Assembly (NCBI RefSeq): GCF_000149955.1
Contig: NC_030993.1
Span: 1,583,048-1,647,047, forward strand
Source: Fusarium oxysporum f. sp. lycopersici 4287
Taxonomy: Eukaryota > Ascomycota > Sordariomycetes > Hypocreales > Nectriaceae
Direction: 5' to 3'
DNA length: 64,000 bases
Shown here: in pieces, positions 47,144-59,052 of the stretch
Position numbering within the stretch: position 1 is the stretch's first letter
Layout: each line of letters begins with the position of its first letter
The notes under the pieces: generated by a model
What the model was told of the DNA's origin: nothing
The model's input: only the letters and a program-made list of their open reading frames with translations
The model's database searches: none
Translations under genes and position numbers: made by a program

Positions 47144-47887
47144 ATGTCTTTGCCCTCTGCTGCCATCATCGGCTCAACCGGCCTGGTCGGCTCAAACATC
47201 CTTTCAACGCTACTTGCCTCCGAAACCTACAACCCTGTGCATACCATCACTCGACGCGCTCCTAAGGCGACATCACCTCATCTCAATGCGATAGTCGATG
47301 CCGATACTGCCAAATGGGCAGAGCTTCTCACAGGGCTCACGCCCAAGCCATCTGTAGTTTATTCTGCACTGGGTACCACTCGCGCTCAGGCAGGCGGGAT
47401 CGCCAATCAGTGGAAGATCGACCATGACCTCAATATCGAACTCGCAAAGTCATCCAAGGCTGCAGGTGTCTCAACCTTCGTTTTTATTTCCAGCGCTGGA
47501 ACACGGTCCCTCCTCTCCTCGTCTTCGCCTTACGCAAAAATGAAGAACGGAGTTGAAGACGCAATCAAGGAACTCGACTTTGAGCAAGCCGTGATTCTCA
47601 AGCCCGGCATGATCCTCGGTCACAGAGAGGCCAGCCGCACAGTGGAGGGTATTGCCCAAGGGGCAGTCAACGGCCTTGGCCATCTCAGCGCTGGTATCAG
47701 AGATACTCTTGGTCAGGATGCTGATGTCATTGCGAAGCCGGCCGTGAGGGCTGCGCAGTTGGCCAGCGAGGGAAAGGCACCGAGCAAATACTGGATCCTT
47801 GGTGGAAGCGACATTATCAAGTTGGGAAGGACTGAGTGGCCGGGTAGTCAGACTCCCACGGAGACGAAGACCGAGGCTGCTGCGTAG
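47144..47887 (+). CDS. FMP52: FMP52-like mitochondrial NAD(P)-binding protein
   Basis: A 247-aa single-exon protein of the atypical short-chain dehydrogenase group related to human HTATIP2. The N-terminal Rossmann motif IIGSTGLVGSNIL binds the dinucleotide. A TITRR stretch after strand 2 suits NADP. Conserved VVYSALGTTRAQAGG and TFVFISSAGTRSL precede YAKMKNGVED, whose Tyr-x3-Lys-like spacing (YAKMK) is in the expected active-site place, and LKPGMILGHRE follows. Yeast Fmp52 is found with mitochondria (outer membrane); its substrate is unknown. The start codon has a good fungal context (ATCGCCATG). Length is normal for the family. Confidence 0.92.
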   Translation: MSLPSAAIIGSTGLVGSNILSTLLASETYNPVHTITRRAPKATSPHLNAIVDADTAKWAELLTGLTPKPSVVYSALGTTRAQAGGIANQWKIDHDLNIELAKSSKAAGVSTFVFISSAGTRSLLSSSSPYAKMKNGVEDAIKELDFEQAVILKPGMILGHREASRTVEGIAQGAVNGLGHLSAGIRDTLGQDADVIAKPAVRAAQLASEGKAPSKYWILGGSDIIKLGRTEWPGSQTPTETKTEAAA

Positions 47888-48754
47888 AATATTTGCGAGA
47901 GTGACTTGACATAGTCTTTGTGGTACAGTCACGACTGTCTCTACCTTTGCACAACGCTTTCGCAGACTGCCAGAATCAATTAGTCATTCAATGACGTGCT
48001 TCCCTAAATACCCATTAATAAAAAGCATGAAATCAACAGGGCGTTTTCTAATTCATAGTGCATACTCTCCTCCCTCTGCAACGCTTAACGGCTCTTGCGA
48101 GAGAATCGCGCAAGATAAGATGGTCTTGAAGCCGTCAAGACTCCAGCTGAAAGTGATTCACTAGAGGACCCCATAAATGAGAAATAATTCACCATTAAGA
48201 GTACATAGTATTCTCAGTCTTTTATCTGCCTTGTACCTTGTATATGAGCTTATGGTTTGATATCATTGGTTATGATCAATTGCTCAGTTTCCATCTCGCT
48301 AGTTCTTGGCATCAGAGCCCAACCCTGTGTATGATTCTGTACACCTTGTGTTGCGTTTCGCAAAGCCATGAAATGCAGTAATTTCCCCCTGCATGAATAT
48401 ATGTTCACGTTGAAACTGATATATAGTTATCAAAGGCCTTCTACTAGGCAGTAAGCAAGTCTTGATCTTTCCTCCGACCCATCGCACTTCGGCGTTGCTT
48501 CTCCCCGCCCCCGCCATTCGTCGGATCTCATCATCAACTCCACTCCTCGACTCTGATAACCACCACCAGCTTCTATCAACTTCTCACTCACTCACTCATT
48601 CACTAAGCTTCATCTTTTACTGCCACAACTCAACGTAGATTCACTCAAGTAAGTTTCACCTATGAGAATACCCTGTTAACACACAGTACTCATAATTCAT
48701 AGCCCAGTGACACATACCCGCTATCGAGCACATCATCGTTTGTGATTACATATC
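47888..48754. other. Intergenic region with probable FMN1 leader intron
   Basis: Contains the FMP52 3' end and the FMN1 promoter. A GTAAGTTT donor at 48649 followed by TTAAC and an acceptor CAG/TAG between 48686 and 48706 suggests an intron in the FMN1 5' UTR. Confidence 0.5.
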
Positions 48755-49432
48755 ATGTCTTCCCGTCCTTCAGTCGTCGGCCCAGACTCCGGCCCCGAGG
48801 CCCCTTATCCTCTTCACATGGAAGGCAAAGTGATTTCTGGTTTCGGCCGCGGCTCCAAAGAGGTACGTCTTCTTCCATGCATCACTTATTTTACTCACAC
48901 CTCTTAGCTCGGCATCCCAACTGCCAACCTCCCTGTGGACGAGGCTCTCACACCATGGATCGCCAACATCTCCTCCGGAGTCTACTTCGGCTATGCCTCT
49001 CTCGCTCTGCCCACAACACACCCGGACATCCCATCGGCTTCATCCAACGGACCTCCCAAGTCTGACACAGAGGATGCTCTCCTCGCTGCCGAAGCCCCTG
49101 CTAACCCTCCTTTCCACATCTTTCCCATGGTGATGTCCATTGGGTACAACCCCTTCTACAAGAACACAGTTCGCAGCGCAGAGGTTCATGTGCTGCACAA
49201 GTTCACCGCAGACTTCTATGACGTGCCTATGCGTCTACTCATCCTTGGCTTCATTCGTGAGGAGAAGGACTACAAGAGTCTGGAGGCTCTGATCGAAGAT
49301 ATTAACTTTGATTGTGAAGTTGCAAAGAACAGTCTTGCCCGCGAGGCCTGGGCTCCTGCAAAGGGACGTGTTATTGGCGGTAAAGATCTTGAGGGCAAAT
49401 TAGATGTCCAGTGGTTACTTCGAGATGCCTAG
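48755..49432 (+). CDS. FMN1: Riboflavin kinase
   Basis: Transfers phosphate from ATP to riboflavin to form FMN, the first step of flavin cofactor synthesis. Exon 1 is 48755-48862, the intron is 48863-48907 (GTACGT donor, CTTAG acceptor), and exon 2 is 48908-49432; total 210 aa. The flavokinase fold is clear: [17 protein letters not shown] (nucleotide- and metal-binding loop, interrupted by the intron exactly after SKE), SGVYFGYA, then [21 protein letters not shown] with the catalytic Glu region, and [21 protein letters not shown] Fusarium-type acidic/Ser-rich insert (about residues 68-98) separates two strands. It is monofunctional, without an FAD synthetase domain, as usual in fungi. It converges on ERT1. 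Confidence 0.95.
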
Positions 49433-49781
49433 GATAGATCCAAGAGAAATAGAACATGGTAAAAAGTGGCCGGGAGTTATGGATAGATAGCAACATAGAA
49501 GAGATGGGATTTTTTTCAAAAGTCATGGTTGTTTCATTTCACATCTGCTGAACTACCTGGGTATCATGCGAAACCCCCATCTGCCTGACTTAGAGCACTA
49601 CCAATAAACTATGCAGCATCAAAGCTAATCTTCTATGCAAAAGTGTGTACTCCAGATCTTTCCCTTCTCTTGCAAAGTAGCCCTCCCCTAAAGGCCTGGC
49701 TAGTATCTCATTTCGAAGAAAATAACCTCCAACAAAAAGGGAGAATGAACGTATTTCAGTTTTGCCCTCAGTCATAACTAG
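49433..49781. other. Short convergent intergenic region between FMN1 and ERT1
   Basis: 349 bp between two facing stop codons; 3' UTRs of the two genes probably meet or overlap here. Confidence 0.65.
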
Positions 49782-52067
49782 CTAAACTGCTAGTTGCTGT
49801 GGTCCTTGGTCTGGTAAATATCGCGGTAAGAACTGCACTTGAGTTAGCAAGGAAGAAGTCTTAAGGTACGAGATATTAGAACTCACATTCATTATAATCA
49901 TCATGGGAATGTCAAAGACGTCTCGTTTGATCGTCCAACAATAAGTGCATTCAACCTTGCCATCCCTCTCAATCCTCGATATACCGTGCTCGCTGTCAAT
50001 TCGCGTAACTCGGCTACTGAGGATGCTCGGCTGCACGTCCTTCTGAGTAGCATGATCGGGTTTGATGTCCATGCTCTGAGAAGATCGATACTTATTGAGT
50101 CGGCAACTTCTCTGTACCTTGCCGCGACTGTCCTCAAAGGCCAATTCCGCAAAATCTTGGTAAAACTCAACCACACTGTCATCATCCAGCAGCTCACCCA
50201 AGAAAACAGGCTGAGGTCGCCCGCCGCTCAAGTCAAGGGTGGCCTTTTGAGGCCGGGGCGTTGGCATGTCTCCCTGAGCATTGTTGTCTGGTGTGTTCGA
50301 CCCATTGGTCGAACGCCCGCTGTAGGTATTGATATTGAGGTTTGGCTCTTTTCCGAGCAGCACCTCTTTTGTCCATCCTGTCAGCGCGATAAACTCTTTG
50401 TTGACAGCAGCGACCTCGCCCGATCTTCGGCAGACAATGGTCGGAGCGCAGCAATGCTGTAAAAAGTCATCATATTCTACCAACGTTCTTTGAAAGCACT
50501 TCTCCATGAAAATGAGATCCTGACGGGTCAGATCTTTGGTACAAGATATAAAAGACGGTCGAATCTCTCCAAGGGCTTTGGCGATTCGTAGTAGCTTGTT
50601 GCCGGGCAGACGGTTTCGTAGAACAGCCACCATGTTGTGGAACCCGGTTGTGTAAGGATACGGCTCTTTTACACTTTCGTAGATAGCGGCAGAGTCTCTT
50701 TGTCGCTTACCAAGATACGACTTGGGATTCGGCTTAGTACTCTTCGGTCTGTGTCGTTGTGCGCCAGGAACTGTAGGAATTCCAGCAAAATTATGGCCTG
50801 GTGAGCCTTCCATGCCTGCAACGGAATGGGGGCTGGCTGTCGCATCTGTACTTGGGCTGGCGAGACTTGTAGGCCCGGCTGCAATAGCATAAGCATGGGG
50901 TAGTCCGTGCTGGAGGTTTCCCTGGGCATATAGAGATTGGTTATTTTGGTCCATACCCGAAAAGTCGGCCCCTAACATGGGATGATCAAAGCCGTTTCCG
51001 TTGCTATTTGCATTTCCGAAGAGAGCTGCATAAGTGGCCTCGGTGGTTGGAGTCTGCGACAGGGAGTTCTCTCGCGGAGGTGTCTCGGCTCCAAGGGCCA
51101 TCTTGTTAAGAATGCCAAACTCCCAGCCGGCGTATTGACTCCCAAAATTCAGACCTTCGAGGTCAAAATTGTACAGAGCAGGGTTACTGGGATCGAATAA
51201 GGCGTTGAAGTCCATATTACCAGCAGGTATAATATTGTTGATTGGAGCGTGCGCATTGCTGATCGGAGCCTGGAAGGATGTCGGGGACGTTTGAGGGTTG
51301 AAAGGTAGACTATCAATGCCTACAGGAGTCTGCGCGCCCGTTGAAAAGACCGGCAGTGTCGTAGTGCTCGCCTGAGAAAAGAAGTTGCTGCCAGTTGCAG
51401 ACATACTATCTGACTGGCTGGCATTCGAATTCTGGCGCTGAGCGTTGGGCCGTGAGGGAGTAGGGTTGGGACTGGGGTTGTAATTTGGGCCAAGAACAGG
51501 CCGAAGGGCTTCCGGAGGAGCATCGTGAAGGTATTTGGCCTTCTTGCGCACACCATCCTGGCATGCATCAGCGAGGCCACGCTTGATGCACCTTTGGCAC
51601 GGTCTCTCATCTCCTGGAAAGATGTCAGTTCGAAATCTCTTCTTGGCTGTCAAGCACGACGATCTCAACTATGACTCTTCTCCCACTGAAATGGGTAAAA
51701 GAAGCGCGCAAGGCAGTTTAGCAGCGAAAATACCGACAACTGATGGATTAAAGAGCCAAACTTCACATGGAGAAACGAGCTCAGGTCTTGATGATTGGCA
51801 AATTGCCAGCATTCGGTCGCTGCAAGGACACTTACCACAAGTCAGATGAGCTCTTTGACATGCAAAGCAGGCCCTTCGCGCCTTTTTTCTCCTAGGGCGC
51901 ATAGGATCTTTGGGGTCGTACTTCTTCTTGACCTCGGTGGTGCTCTCGGTAGTGCTCTGGTCGGTCATCTTCTCGTCTTCTTCCTTAAGAAAAGTTTCCG
52001 TCTCGTCTTCGTTCTCAGACATAACATCTGAGACCTCAGTGCTATTCTCCTCCATTTCGTGCGGCAT
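49782..52067 (-). CDS. ERT1: Transcription activator of gluconeogenesis, Zn2Cys6 with PAS domain (ERT1/AcuK type)
   Basis: Activates gluconeogenic genes such as PEP carboxykinase and fructose-1,6-bisphosphatase on non-sugar carbon sources (known for AcuK and Ert1). Exons 52067-51836, 51613-49887 and 49832-49782 are in phase and give 669 aa. The zinc cluster has C67, C70, C77, C83, C86 and C95 ([16 protein letters not shown], then [12 protein letters not shown]) and is split by intron 1. The linker [16 protein letters not shown] is characteristic. A long Asn/Ser/Pro-rich region (about 110-330) follows. The C-terminal part holds the PAS domain ([35 protein letters not shown]) and ends in the [20 protein letters not shown] segment. 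For intron 2, the acceptor TGCAG gives an FLPRY end; an upstream AAG would give a different 15-residue end and is less likely. Confidence 0.93.
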
Positions 52068-55000
52068 GGTGTCTTAGGTTTTATATACAAGACCTGGAGA
52101 CCGGTACAAGGTCTTGCGATAGCTGGAATATCCTCCTCTCAGCTTATTACAGCCCGAGACTTTATTTGGGTTACTGCACACAAGGCGGCTCGGATATGCG
52201 GGCTCCGATCTCAGAACCCTTTTTTGTTTCTCTCTTTCACCTTGTCCTCCTTTTAGACAGCTTTGCGAAACCACACTTATCCAAGCCGTGGTGGGACAAC
52301 CAAGCAGGGACAAGTACGCCGTCGAATTGAAGTTACAATCAGTGCAGTTCAGAGTGACAACAACCCCCACGGTGGCGTGGCAATGCGCAGATAATCTTTC
52401 CCCTGATCTCCCTCGCTGATCGCTAACGCGTGCTGCGTAGGTGATGTATGTAAGATTAGGAACAACCTGAACTGCAATGCCCAGATGCGGCAGGACTATG
52501 GTGTTGGGCGCAAACGAGGCCAGAAGGCTGTATGCAGCCGTGTATTTGATGATCACGTCTCTGGGCTAATTGGGAGACCGAAACTGCTCGGTCAAGCTCG
52601 TATCGTAGAAGGGGCGTACTCGATAAAAGCCAATAAGTGGATAGGTATGATACGCAAAGAGGCGTCTTCGTGAAACATATATTGAGTCAATAGTAGGCCG
52701 CAGCGGCCGTGAGGCTCTGATTGTTGTCACCGAAGAAGGCGGAGGAGGTGGAGGAGGTAGAATTCCGATTCGAGGAGCTTAGGTGATCGATGATCGCTAG
52801 ATGCAGGAGAGTCGTCGGTCAGCGGTAGAGGCGGAGCTGTCTAAGGCGACACGGAGGAAAAGCAACGGCGACACGGGAGGTGAGAGATTTGGCGACTGTG
52901 AGGATGCGAATGACGACGGGGAAAGAATAGGATGCAGCTACCCGCGGGCCATGAGGAGTGGCTGCACCCAGAACCAGCACCAAAGTCAACCAATTTAAGC
53001 AGAAATTGGCCACTACAGCAACAGGAGAAGCTCACACGGCGTCGGCGACCGTAGAAGCAGGCTGTGGTGGCAGCGTGTATGTAGCGTTGTGCAAAGATGA
53101 GGCATGCGAGCCAGGCGCGGCGCGGGGGAGAAGTTGAGCGCAGATTGTGCGGAGGAGCCGGATCGCGATATAGATTGGGTTGAAGAGGGGGTATAAGAAA
53201 GGATACTGAGTCAACGTTGAGAGTAGAAGTCGAACGAGGCAATTCGCAGAATAAGTTGTAAGCAATGACTGGTCCAATTCAAGGTCAGTGAGAAGAGCCC
53301 AGTCAGGTCAGGCGACAGGGTGTTGTAGTGGTGGTAGTAGGTAGCATTGTGGGTTTTGGTGGTTGGTGGATTAGCAGACGCCACAGACTGGGCAGGGCAA
53401 TTGGAGGATGCAGATGCAGATGCAGGTGTCTTAAGGTTGTTCCTGTGCTGTTTTTGCTTGCTCCAAGGTACCTGACCTTAAGCTAAAAGGTGGTCTACCT
53501 TATGCTGTAAGAATCGAGTGCGAATGCGTGCTACCTAGGTAGGGATCGCAGAAGTACCAAGTTTGCTGTGCCAAGTACCTGATGTAGGTACAGTACAACA
53601 AAGTGGGTTCATGACAAGCTCTCAGTCAGAGAAAGTGGATTATTTTTAAGGGGATAAGGAATGGATTGGATTGGATATGCGTACTGAAATACAATGTGTA
53701 CATGCAGACAGAGTGACGAATCCTGATTTTACATCTCAAGGTATAAAGACAGCCAAGGCTCGTTCGTTGTGCATCCATGGCATGTGCAAATGTAGAAACC
53801 CGAGGTGATGCTACATGCAATCTCGTGAACAAGCAAGCTACAAACAGGACATTGATTGACAGGCGGATGATCGAATAACCATACAGGTATTAGCTGTAAA
53901 CCCACACAGGGTGGGTAACTCTTCATCCTTTCAGTCAATTCCCCTGTCTCTCTGCGTAGCAATGAACGTCAAACCCTTCAACCTGCCTAGACATGGGTAT
54001 CGTATCTGACAGTCAATCGATTCAACATCGTCACCAACAACATAATCAACACGCTGATCATCATGAAAGATTCTACCTCGAGGAGTCCCAGGTGGATTTG
54101 ATAGACTAATATGGCTGATATTCTTACTCAGTCGTTTATGCCTCAGCAAACCGAAGGTTCAAGCCTCCCATTTTCACCACCCGCTAGCAGAAACCAATTC
54201 GAGCCCAATCAAAGTCAAACTTTTGACTGCGGGGTTTACTAGTGGAGGGAGTAACCCGCTCTGGGGAAACTAGGCGCTGGCTATTGGTCTGACGATGCTT
54301 CCATTTGTAGCTGATGAAGCCTTGTAATCAAGATCAGATTTTTTTTCAGGTATTCAAGCCAGGGGGATAGTTGACGACTTGACTCAATTCACTTCTAGCG
54401 GTCAAGAGAGGCCATGGAAGGAGAACTTCACCTACCGCGACTCAAGCAATAGTCTCGATTGAGAAGATGAAGCTAAAGAGGTCCCGCTGAGCCGCCAAAA
54501 ACTACTCCATTGATCCATCGAATTTGTATTCCCAGCCACCAGCCACCCAACAACCTCAACCCCTAAACCTGGCTTAGACTGATGCATTGTGAATCGCAGG
54601 AGTCTGGGTCCCTGGTTGGATGCTTCTCTGCGCGTACACGTCGACATATCAAACTCTCTTTTGTGTTGGTAATAGCAGAGTCAGCCAGAGTGTGATTCGT
54701 ACCTCGCCTATGACAAGGGTCTCTAGGTGTCGTGCGACTGCAGCACCGTTGCGACGAGGTGCGCCGTCGGGCTGATGTTGGATAAACTCTGGTGATACTT
54801 GGTGCAGAATGCCAATTGCCATCTTGCCGATAGTCTGTCGTATCCGCACACAAACCAACATGCATGTACATGTTTCAAGTCATCTCTTGAGCAACTAACA
54901 CGCAATTCTAGTTCTGTAATTAGTCTTTACCAAAACCCAGAAGCAAAAAGAAAAGAAAAGACAGGAAAAGAGGACCCTGGTGCTACTAGTAGATAAAGAA

Positions 55001-56766
55001 ATCTATTCGCCGGCGCAGTCACTGACTGGCCGGTGTGGAACGGCCGGTAAGCGGCGTCTAAGTAAGGTACCCGAAATGAACATATGGAGCACAGAGAAGA
55101 GTAAGATAGACAATCTACAGAGTTATACTTGTCACATACAGTGCTACTCTCCTTGACAAATGGAGGCTTCATGAAGCGAAAATTGTTACAGTCATCAGTG
55201 TCTACCTCCAAAACTGTAAGAAGCCGGCCAGCCGGAACGCGGGGCTTGATGCCGAGCCCGGATGCCGGAGGTGAGGGGCGGAAGCGGAAGCCCAACGCCG
55301 CTGAGGGTAGCCAACGCTCAGCTGTTTACGGTGAAGAATAGAACGATCCAGGTTTGATAGTCAGGGTCCTTTATTGGATATTCAATACCCGCGGTTCGCT
55401 AACCGACCGCAACCCGTCGGCGACCGAGGCTTTGGGGTTGCTGTCTAGTACTCTTGAATCATGCCAAGATACAAGGGAACGATCCTCATCAAGCTGCGCA
55501 AATAGAACAGTCTGCCCGGGAGCCTGATCTTCAGTACATAGAGACTTGTGCATTGATGGTAGCGCGAAGTTTGCGTTACGATTACCTAAAGTCAGGCAGA
55601 AAGGCCCTGTCTCAGATGTAACTATTTGTGACTATCAATGAGACTCAAATCCTGTGGCATCTTTCAGCTTTTGTTTGCTTTTCCCTTCGTTTCTCCATTG
55701 CGGCTGCGCTGCATTGCATGACAGCCGCTCCAAGGCAAGGATTCCCAAGGTAATTAACACGTCCTGCTGAGCCTCTTGTGGGCAATATGCCACCTAGCCC
55801 TTGTTGCTTGCTTTTTATATAAATATTCACAGCGGGTAGAGGCATGCGTGCGTCAATGCGGTTGGAGGATACGACCCATGCTGCTGGCCGAGAACCTGGA
55901 GTCGAGTCGAGGCTGCGATAGCCGAGGGCCTGCAGATTGTAAATTTAATGTAGTTAGGGGCTAAAAGGACTGAGACACCCTTGTCAATCTTGAAGATGTT
56001 CTTCACACCAAAGTTGTGGTTGGTCTATCTTATGCCGATGTTTGGTGTTTGAGCTCGAGGGTGCGATGTGATATTGATTTTTTGGCAAACATGACCAGCT
56101 GACTAGGGTCAAAATTTCAAGTATGATAATCAGCAATCTCAATTGGATATTCTGTATGTTCTGTGAAGAAGACCTGATCTGGATCATGGTTGTTGAAGCC
56201 TGCAACAGCTGAGCACTTGTATCAAGCCACCATTTATACTCGCCTATTATTGATCATCATCTGCCTGTCCGTCATCCAGATCCCCGCATTCGCCTAGCGG
56301 CCCGGGAAGATCTTTACTCAAGATAAACTTAGCTGGCTGCATTAATTCTGGGGGAATCCTGAAATGCCTTTCAGCCGAGGGCGATCTTAACAAGCATTCA
56401 CAATCAGATCATGCAACCTCATCGAAATTCTTGGTATCCCCTCTTTTCAAGCAATAGAGCTAACTTATTACGCTTTTAGGTATCTTCGAATACAAATTAC
56501 AAAAGCGCCAATATTCCAAGCCCTGTGTATAGGAGCTAGACCAGCCTTTTTGTACAACCGGCGATCAATCCACTCCTTTTCCCGCAAAAGCCACTCTTGA
56601 CCTAGTAGGAATCTCGGGGTATTAGTTTGAGATGTCCTTCTCATAGCTGCAGTGCAGAGGCTTTGGTACCTGGTCTGGTGGCGCGGGTACACGGATGAAG
56701 TCAGGACTTGCAGCCCTGATCACACACTCTTCTCATATCCCCAAGTCTAACCTCGATGAACATTCT
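52068..56766. other. Gene-poor region (4.7 kb) upstream of ERT1
   Basis: Contains the ERT1 promoter side and a TACCTAGGTA palindrome (53532-53541). Short open frames do not match any family and lack exon support. A GC-rich patch near 55225-55315 stands out against AT-leaning surroundings but is only about 90 bp. Confidence 0.5.
53532..53541. repeat. TACCTAGGTA palindrome
   Basis: Second perfect copy of the 10-bp palindrome also seen at 23029-23038. Confidence 0.6.
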
Positions 56767-59052
56767 CTAAGAAGTAGCAAATCGGCTGTTGGCCCTGATT
56801 CTCTTCCCATACCGGAAGAACAGATAAGGGAAAGGCATCATGGCAACTGTCAGAAAAGCTAGCAAAGACGAAGCCCAGTGGTTGTTGAGCTTGGTATACA
56901 TCTGGTTACCAAACAGGGGGGAATGCAGCTGCAGGACTCGAGTTAGCAATCATTCATGTCAATGCATGCAGCTGAATCTCAACAACTGTCCGGGCTGATG
57001 CCTCATGCTCTCCAGAATAGGCTATGTCAGGGGAAGTTGATAGCCAGCCGGCGGTGAAGAATCAGACGAGTCCATGGGAGTAGATACTCCAACGACTTAC
57101 CAGCAAAGACACAACGCACGAATGCATTAGCAGCAAGGGCACTTGCGGCATACTGTGGATACGCATCCACCTATTTCCATCAAAGTCAGCACAGTCTCTT
57201 CCCTGGCACGAGCGCACTCCTGTCACAATAGCTAGCAGAGAACTGTGTAACGTGCGGTGAGCCTGTCACAGACTTGTGGTACAGGCACAAAGCTGGACTT
57301 ACTAGAAAGGTGAAGACTCCACTGAACACAAGAAGGATTCTATATCAGAGTTGAGCGGTTAGCTGCAGTTTGTCAAGCAGAGGTTCAGGGGATACGAGAT
57401 CAAGAGGCATGACCAAGCGGTGACCAAGACCTGTTTTACTCTTCTTGTGCGAATGTGATTCCGCGAGTCCGGTTCTTGTCTCAGTCCTGTGTAAAGTTGG
57501 ACTTGGATATCACAGTGCTCCCCTTAAGGACGCCTCCTTGAGGCCTGCGAATGGTTTGGTTTGATATGGGATGGATCGTGATTACTTACCCAGCTCCAAA
57601 GATTGCCGATCCCATTATGGGCACAATCCAGTGAACCCGGGGATAACACGACCAAGCAAACATGAATATACCAACTGGAACAAGGATACCTCCCAAAATG
57701 GCTGGAGGTAATCTAAACTCAGGCTGGCTGTTTCCTTCAACGCCGGTCTCCTCGCTCAACTTGCGGATGAGTTTGTTCCGAACATTGTGCCACAGGGGAT
57801 CAAGGCCAGCGGCGAGCAGCATTCCCACGAGGATGCCGAGAAAAGAGCAGCCATTCTGCCAAAGGTTGAAGCCGTAAATATTGCCGAATACAAGGTGAAA
57901 AGCCCCAAAGAAGAGATATAGAATGCCGAGGACGATGGCTGTGAAGATGCATAGGTTCAGGCACATAGGCTCGAAGATTAATAGCTGAAATGGTCGTAGA
58001 AGCGATCGACCTATCGCGCTGGTGGCTGATTTCTGAACCTTTTCTGTAGGGGCTTTCCATCTTCCATCTCCAGTTTCCTTTCGCATCTGTTTTGCTTTGT
58101 TCTTGAGCAGGATCGGATCTTAGTGGAGGTTAGGTGGGACAGATTGGCTCTGGATGCTAATTTGGACTCACGATACGTCTCAGGGACAAGAAACACAATA
58201 CCCAATAGTAGAACAAATGCCCAGATCAGAAGAGTCCAATGAGTCCACCTCCAGTCAGTGTTATAGTTGATGAAACCCCCAATTAAAGGTCCAATCGACG
58301 GACCTACAAAGGGTGCGAGCGAAAACATCAACATAGGCGCTTGCAACTCATTTGCCGTGAAGAGATCTCCAACAGTGCCCCCTGACACAGCCAGAAATGC
58401 GCTACCGGCGAACCCATCGAGAAATCGACTCACAATCACGGTCTCGATATTCTGAGCCACGGCTTGAGGAATGATGAAGATGACATAAAGAGTCCACGAT
58501 ACAACATAGATAAGCCTTCGACCATAGAACTCGCTCAAGGGACCGAGGAACATGGGGCCTAGTCCGATACCTAAAACAAAGAACGAAAGACCAAGGATGG
58601 ACACTTCTCGTGAGTTGCCAAATTCATCCTCCATCTGTCCATACGTAGATGTATAGATGGAACTAGCAGCAGTCCTGTGTTCACATAAGTATCCATCTCG
58701 GTTGAAGATGCCGAAGAAATACTTACACGCAGAGACTTCCAGACGATACAATGATTATAATGAGCCACTTCTTCATCTTGTGAAAGCTCCGGGGACATAG
58801 ACTGTCGTTGTCACCTCCATCCCAACCGACTTCGAAAGGATCCTTCTCAACTTCATCATCCGAAGGCTCGTTGTGGGGGTTACAGCTGTAACCATTCTGA
58901 GACTGACAGCGGGATATACTGGCAGATGCTCGTGAGCGAGTTCTAATTGCTTGTGGTGATTGAATTGTCGCAAAAGTCGTGTCGTTCCTCTCAGGGCCGA
59001 GTGTCCCTGAATTCGTTGAAGTCTTTTCAATGTCGCGATCCATGTTACTCAT
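56767..59052 (-). CDS. MFS transporter, DHA1 drug:H+ antiporter type, with frameshift in the last exon
   Basis: Exons 59052-58727, 58674-58172, 58118-57590, 57339-57303, 57170-57101 and 56928-56767 have good splice sites. The N-terminal 90 residues are cytosolic and acidic (DPFEVGWDGGDND, typical of this subfamily). The first half follows: GPLSEFYGRRLIYVVSW (the family's loop 2-3 motif), SRFLDGFAGSAFLAVSGGTVGD, and GPSIGPLIGGFI (antiporter motif C region). After the central loop (QMRKETGDGRW) comes the second half, ending YPQYAASALAANAFVRCVF. All exons are in phase until the last, where a C6 run near 56917-56922 adds one base relative to the expected AAFPLFGN reading. Five C would give a 541-aa protein; as written, it stops a few codons later. 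The substrate is not deducible; relatives export drugs, polyamines or toxins. Confidence 0.82.

Noticed and set aside
52841..53242. 133-codon minus-strand frame upstream of ERT1
   Set aside because: Arg/Ser/Pro-rich translation with no domain; it lies in the ERT1 promoter side and competes with overlapping frames.
55129..55341. Short frame over a GC-rich patch
   Set aside because: Considered as a transcription-factor exon, but there is no zinc-cluster cysteine pattern and no joining exon.
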